Shown one piece after another: positions 46,501 through 54,000 of a stretch of DNA of 64,000 bases. The notes under the pieces were generated by a model. It worked only from the letters and a program-made list of their open reading frames with translations. It had not been told where the DNA came from and searched no databases. The DNA comes from Zantedeschia hybrid cultivar. Its lineage: Eukaryota > Streptophyta > Magnoliopsida > Alismatales > Araceae. How positions within the stretch are numbered: position 1 is the stretch's first letter; the number at the start of each line of letters is the position of its first letter. A program made the translations under genes and the position numbers. The stretch spans positions 26,907,395 through 26,971,394 of the forward strand of contig JARZZO010000002.1 in assembly GCA_030544215.1 (NCBI GenBank), written 5' to 3'.

Positions 46501-49500
46501 ATGCTCGTGTGAGCCTTAGATGGACTTGGTCCATAGGATTCATTCCATTTCCAAGGAAGGGAAAGTTCCATGCACTTTTCATACTAATCTTAAGTTCTAA
46601 ACATGCAACTTAAGTTCTTTCGTCCTATAATTCTCCATGGTGAAGAATATTTCATATAGGGTTCATATAGGGCTTATAGCAAATCCCTATCGTCATCCTT
46701 TCATGCTAAAAATAAACAAGCTAGCATGCAGTCTACAAAATAACATACAAATCTTCAAGAAATGTGCTGGAAATTAGACGTGCAGCATATGAACTCATGT
46801 TCTTTTAGAAGCTCAAAGCGTTCTATACAATTTCTCCAAATCAGAAAATGGACAGCTCCTCCCCTTAATTATCTAGCATTTATATCCTCTAAACCCTTTA
46901 AAAGAAAACCTAAAAATAAGGGACAATATGTAGAGGTATCACCTTAGGTCTTAAAAGGAAAGCCGTCCAGAGCCCCGCCGGACTGCCGCCAAGCCACTGC
47001 CGGATTGCCGCCAAGCCACTGCCGGATCCCCGCTGGCCGCCGCTAGCCTGTGCCGGCTGCTTCCTCACCTTCTCTTCTTCTTCTCCTTCTTTCTTTCTTT
47101 CTTTTTTTCTCTCTCCTTACTCTCTTTTGCACATAGGATTATAGGGGGGTGACCCCCTATTTATAGAAGAGGAGGTGGGAATGTTCTACAAGGTTTGGGG
47201 TGGTTTAAGGCCTTCAGCGTTCTAGAAGGCCCATTAACCGGGCCTAACGTAGGCCCATTAGTGGCCCATTAAGGGTCCAATACAGCACAGTAAGGGCTTA
47301 CTGTTTTCAGCCCATTTTAGGTCCAACAAACTCCTGTATAGGCCCATTAAATCTCCAATGACCTAGGCCCAGTTCATCCCATTAACAACCCATTACATTA
47401 TATATTAAGGCCCATTAACTCTTAAATATTTTAGCCCAATAATAAGCTGCTAAAAGCCCATTAGAACTCTTGTTTGCAGGCCCAACAACAGTCCATTAGC
47501 ACCTTTACTTAAGGCCTTTAAAGTCTATACTTGGGGCCTATTAGTCTTAATTATAGAATTATACCTAAGCCCTAGAATTCTCATATTTGCATATGTATTC
47601 TTATAGGATTTTTCAGGTCCTTACACCCTCCAACTCCATCCTCATGTTCGCACTGATAGAAGGAAGTTCACCGGCCATCCATGTTAAATAAAGTTCACCA
47701 GTCTTCTGATCCTTTTGTCTGTCTTCCAGACCCTTGGGTTGCTTCTTGTCCTTCTGTTTTATAAGTTCCTCATTGCCATCTATTTGGTATAGTTGTGGAT
47801 CACAGAGAAACTTAAGAGGTGGATTCTGGTACACGAGGGGGCTCGGTGGTTGTTGCCAGACAGTGTCTTGTGCAGTCTCATTCAGTCTCATGCTGATTGC
47901 AAGCTCCACATGACCAAAAGAGACATCTGTCCAAGAAGAAGAGTTTGGCTGATATGGAACCACTATCCTGGCCGTTTCCATTTGGATCATGTAGTCGTGC
48001 ACTTCTCAGGTTCCTGTTTCCACTTTGGGTCCATCAAGAAAGGCAGTAGTGTTCTCCATGTTGTGGCTCACCAAGAAATTGACCTCCTGAATCCTCCCAA
48101 AGGATGAATCTTAACCATCAGTGACCTTTCTTGTATGGGTGCATTAAAACCAATACTACATATGTGGATGTACCTGTTCCTAAATGCAATACTGTCATCT
48201 ATGCCAGCAGCCAGCGTAATAGGCTTTTCCATTAGGGACTGCCCATTTATAGATGTCAGATAGTATCAGTCTCTTAGGAAACCTTAATGCATTGGTGGGG
48301 AAAATTAAAAAAAGGGTTACTGTTGTCGCTACTCCATAGCAGACTGCGGTAGGAGACATTATGCAGGTCACATTCTAATCAAAGTTGCATGCTTCCAGAT
48401 TGGAAGTGCGATCCCCCCCAAACATGCAAGCCTTTGCTTGATTGTTGGCCTTGATCTCAAACTTGATTGAAATTTTTGTTCGAGATTGAACTTCAAGTAT
48501 GACCTGCACACAGACTTCCTAGTAGCTCCCTTCCAAGCCAATAATCTTATTCCTTTTTCCCTTGCTACTATGGATGACATATTGCTTCCATTGTCTTCCT
48601 GCATCATTCAATCTTGACACACTTGACCTAGGAAGACCCTGCCCACAAATCCTCCTTTTCTATCAACAGCCTCTTGCACTTCGACCCACAACCCAATGCG
48701 TGAAACCCCCCTCCCCACAAAAAAACCACCACCACTACCACTTTACAAGGGTGCAGATATCCCCCTCTTGGGTCTGTCAGGACTTGTGTCTGTAAGTTAT
48801 GTGTGTTTGTCCAGCTCCTCGGCTACCACTATAAAGTCGGCAAACATGAGGGTGAATTCCTTTTGCATGAAGCGTATCACTGGTTTTCCGCGAAGTTGTG
48901 TTCAAAATGGAAAAATGCCTAAAACATTGAGGGCCCAAGGGTGATTCACAAGTATCCTTCCCTTGCATCTACTTGGCACCTTTCAGGCCTTTATCTTTGA
49001 CATTCCTCCCTATGCAGGCCACCAAACCAGAAATAATCCCTTCCAGAGGCTCTAGGCATGACATCCTCCATAATGGCAGCCAACTCCCAGACAACTTATG
49101 CCAGTCAAGGTTCTGTCCTTTCCTGTGGAAAATGAGGTGGATTTTAGTGTGCCTCTCCTCCTGCCGGTCCTTCCATTGGAACTTGTGGGGAGAGTTTATT
49201 TCACTAGTTCTTTTCCTGGCCTTACAGTGACTTCATTGACTGGAGAGTGGAGAGACATTGGTATATCTGATTCTCTCTGTTTGGATCAGCTCCAGGGGCG
49301 AAGCTCCACAACGCAGATCCAGTATAACACAGGGGTAGTCTTATCTGGTGTCCTTTATGACAGCACCGTGGAGGGACTTCATCATCCCACAAGTCAGTCT
49401 CTTTCCTTCTCCTGCACAGCCTTTCCCTCCCTTTCACTTGCTCGGTACTGAACTTGACAGTGTACATTTTCTGTAGGTCTTCTAACTAATTATATTAAAA

Positions 49501-51008
49501 AAATTTGCCGTTAAAAGATTTAGATACTTGAAGCAGAAGAAGACAGATGTAACTTTTACAAAATTATCTGAGCATGATATCATTGGTGAAACTGCATTTT
49601 TATAGTTATATAAATATATAAAACCAATTGATAGGCTAGTTACAAAAACATGAAATATGGTTAATAATATCTCCTACATTGAAAGGACTATTGATTTTCT
49701 GGAGTTGCATTGCTATAACCTAGACGGAGGAGATACTTTCCCTTGTTTCCTTTTGGTCTGAGACGAGCTGAATAGTAGTTTTCTCTAAATTCCGGCTTGG
49801 AGAATGTGTATTTGCACTCCTTACATGGTCTATTGTGTCATTCATATGTGTTCAGGCTGTCTTTCATTTACACTTCTTACATGGTATGCGTTCATGCAGT
49901 CTTTTGTGTATTTGCACTCCTTACGTGGTCTATCGTGTATATAGTATGATGGGAATCCGAGATCAAAGGAAGTTTTACTGTGTTCAGAAGTTACCCAAAG
50001 TTTGTTTGAAGCATAAAATAATTTTAGAGGAGTCCATAGGTATTTTATTTGGCCATTTGGAGTCCGTTTAGAATTTTAGGTATGTTTTTTTTTATTAGAA
50101 ATTTTTAGTGCGAATTTTCGCAATAATTATCTAGTTGGAGGAATTTGAGTCTGTCTTAGAGTTGGGTAGTCGAGTTTGAGTCGGAAATGTCCCTAAACAC
50201 TATATATAGATGTATGATATCTTTTCTAATTATGGATGCATTATATTATGAATTTTGATTAGTTCTTAGTGTTCCTCTCTGCAATGGAGAAGACGATCCT
50301 ACAACGGGTTTGAATTTGCCCTGTGACGGGGACAGATGAGACACCTAAGTCGTCGGTGCGACGTCGGAGGCCTCCCTGCTGTTGGTGCGACGCCGATAGT
50401 CTTTCACCACCCTCTTCTTTTTTTGCCCCCCAACAAATTTGGTATCAGAGCAATCTTCTATACCTACCGTGCTGTTGTTCCATCCCGTCTTCACCACCGC
50501 CGCCCTCTGTTATCAAAGGCGTTAGAGGCGATCGCCTAGGCGACGAGGCGAGGCGAGGCGATGGTAAGCCGCCTCGCTTTGGCCTTCGTCGCCTAGGCGA
50601 TCGACGGAATCGCCCCATTCGCGGAGGCGGTCGCCTCAGCGCGCCTCGAGCGCCTTTCTTCGCCCAGCTCGCCTCGCTAGCAACATGGATCGACCCAGCC
50701 CATTTGACCCGGCCCATTTGGCCCGCCCTATATAATCCTCCAACCCACTAAACCCCCGCCCTACCCCCGTTCGAACCCTAATCTCGAGCCATCCGCCCCC
50801 TCCACTGTCCCATTCCCCTCGACCCCTACCCCCCTTCCACCCCCTCCATGCTGCCTCCCTGGCGAGGATGACGACACTCTAGTCTAGCGACAGCAAGGAC
50901 ACGAGTGGGTATCGAAAGCAACCGACTCCGGCGGCAACGGAGAACTTCTCTGGCGGCAACGACGGCAGCGGAGAACTTCTCCGGCGGCAACAACGGCAGC
51001 GGCAGGTA

Positions 51009-51049
<41 letters not shown>

Positions 51050-54000
51050 CTCTCACCCTCTCACCCCCGCCCTCATTCTCTCTGTCTCTCACCCCCGCCC
51101 TCACTCTCTGTTTGTCTCTCAGACTCTCACCCCCGACCCTCTCAATCTCTATGTCTGCCTCCTTCGACCCTCTCAATCTCTCTCATTCTCTCTGTCTCTC
51201 ACCTCTGCCCTCATTCTCTCTGTCTCTCACCTCTGCCCTCATTCTCTCTGTCTCTCACCCCCGCCCTCACTCTCTCTCTCTCTCTGTCTGCTTCCCCCGA
51301 CCCCCTCATTCTCTCTGTCTGCTTCCCCCGACCCTCTCAGTCTCTCTCAACCCCCAACGCTCACTCTCTCTGTCTCTTTGAATGATTAAAATTTATTTCA
51401 ATTAGTTTGATTTAAAATTATTTGGTTATATTTAATAATTTGAGTGAATGATTATGTCATTATCTATGATTATATTTGTGTTTTTGACATTTTGTATAAT
51501 AAGTAAATTATAAATATATATTTTTTAAAAATGTCGCCTCAAATGCCTAGGCCATCGCCTAGGCGTTTGAGGCTGAGGCGACCCCCTGGTCGCCTCGGTC
51601 GCCTCTCGCCTCTGACTACATAGCCGCCGCCCCACTACAACAGCCCATCGACTGCCGCTGCCATCACACCTTTCCTCCTCCCCTTCTTTCTTTCCCCCTT
51701 CTTCCTCCTTTGTTTGAACCACACAAAAAAAGGGAAAACAAACTATGAGTATTGTTCACGGTGGACAATAATCATGATTACTGTTCACAGTGAACAGTAC
51801 CTGCAATACTGTTCACGCAAACAGTACCGTGGTACTGTTCATACTGCCCCTCTCCATCTCTCTCTTTATCTTTTGGTTTCACCGGAAAAATTAAAAATAA
51901 AAAAAAGTAGAGGAAGATAGTTGAAGAAGAAGAGCAATAGAAGAGGTTGGGGGGGGGAGAGCCAAACCTCCCGCCGCCGCTGGCAGTCTCGGCCGGCAGC
52001 CCTTGCTGCTTCCGCCGCAGCCCTCTGCTGTTGCTGCCTCCGCCGGCCTTTGTCGGTGGCCCAGTAGCCACTAAGGGTGCCGCCGCCGCTCCCATCGCTG
52101 CTACCCGCTTACAGCTCCTCCGTCCCTTTCAGATATGAAGCCGAGAAGCACTTGCAGATAAATATTTTGAAGAGGTTGAGTCCAAGATGTCTTGTAATGA
52201 CATCCTTGTTGCTGAACTACAGTTAGATGTGATTCTTGACGTCCGCTTTGAGGCTGATTCTGCATTCATGGCTAGGCAGAATGAGCTGAAGGAGGAAGAG
52301 GTAAAAACATAAGTGGTTAATGAACCGAAAATCATTCAAGACACAATTGGCCAGCATGACTTTGACCATTTATGAAGAGATATTAAGGCGTACTTTCTAC
52401 TTCAGGTTGGAGCATTCTTCTGCTTGGTGATCCCAACAACATCATGCGTACGTCATTGTTTTGTTGTTCTTATCATCTCCCCATGGATATTGTCACATTT
52501 CAAATTGGAGGACGAGTTTTTTTCCAACTGGAGGAGAATAATGGGAATCCGAGACCAGAGGAAGCTTTATTGTGTTCAGAAGCTATATCTGAAGCGTAGA
52601 ATAATTTTAGAGTTCATAGGTATTTTATTTACTCCATTTGGAGTTCATTTAGTTTGTTTTTATTTTTTGAATTTTAGGTACATTTTTTATTTATTAAAAA
52701 ATTATAAATTTCCGCAATAATTATTTAGTTAGAAGAATTTGAATCTGTCTTAGAGTTGGGTAGTCGAGGTTGAGTCGGAAAGGTCCCTAAACACTATATA
52801 TATGAGTGTATCATCTCTTTTCTAATTATGAATGAATTTTACTGCGAGTTTCGACTTTACGACGGGGTTGAATCTGGCCTGCGACGGGGCCGAGTGAGAC
52901 GTCCAAGCTGCCGGTGCGACGTCGGAGGCCTCCCCACTGGCGATGCGACGCCGGTAGTCTTTAACCCCCCCCCCCCCCTTCTTCCTTATTTGCCCGCCAT
53001 AAAATTTTGTATTATAGTCAACTTGGATCCCTACCATGCTACTGTTCCATCCCGTCTTCATCACTGCCGCCCCGCTATAGCATCCCATCGATCACAGCTG
53101 CGGCTACACCCTTCTCCCTCACTTTCTTTCTTGCCCCCTTGTTCCTTCTTTGTTTGAACCACACAAAAAAGAAAAGGAAAAAAATATATGGTTATTATTC
53201 ATGGTGAATAGTAACCGCGATACTGTTCACACGAACAATACCACAGTACTGTTCATACCGCCCCTCTCCACCTTCTTCAATTTCTCAATTTTATCGAGAA
53301 AAAATAATAAAAAAGAAGAAGTAGAGGAACATAGTTGAACAAGAGGAAGAAGAGAAGCAGAAGAGGTCAAAAGGGAGGGCTAAACCTTCGGCAGCCCTGG
53401 CCGGTATCGTTGCAGTCGGCAACCCTTGCTGCTGGTGCCATTGCTGCTTCTGCTGGAGCCCTCGGTTGTTGCTGCCTCCACTGGAGCTCCTGTCAGGGCC
53501 GCCGCTGCTGTCGCGGGCCACTGCTGGTGCCTTCGCCGCCGCCGCCGCTGTCGCGGGCCACTGCTGGTGCCGTCGCCGTCGCCGCCGCCATCGCTACTGC
53601 CTGCCTGCAGCTTCTCCGTCCCTCTCAGATATGAAGCCGATCCGGCACTCGCATTCGAGTATTTTGAAAGAGATTGGGCAAGATGTCTTGTAATGATAAC
53701 TTTGTCGCTAAACCACAATTAGATGTAACTCTTGACGTCTACGTTGAGGTTGGTTCCGCATTCATAGCTGGGCAGAATGAGTTGAAGGAGGAAGAGGTAA
53801 TCACAGAAGTGGTCAGTCAACTAAGAATCATTCAAGATCCAATCAGCCAACATTACTTTGACCATTTATGAAGAGATATTACGATGTAGTTTCCACCTCG
53901 GGTTGGAGCATTCTTCTGCTTGGTGATCTCAACAACATGAACCATACATCATTGTTTTGTTGTTCTCATCGTCTCTCCATGGATATTGCCACACTTAAAA

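Noticed and set aside
44463..47625. Interpretation of 45121-47625 as the 3' LTR of the gypsy element
   Set aside because: Its ends (TGTAA..TTACA), sequence and orientation differ from the 36994-40252 LTR, and it has its own CCCTC target duplication.
51012..51380. CRISPR-like or satellite array
   Set aside because: It is CT-rich simple sequence without uniform spacers, inside a hAT-like element in a plant genome.
50323..51381. Open frames in the LTR and hAT element (142 and 89 codons)
   Set aside because: They follow the CT microsatellite and GAGGCG repeats; no transposase or gag motif.
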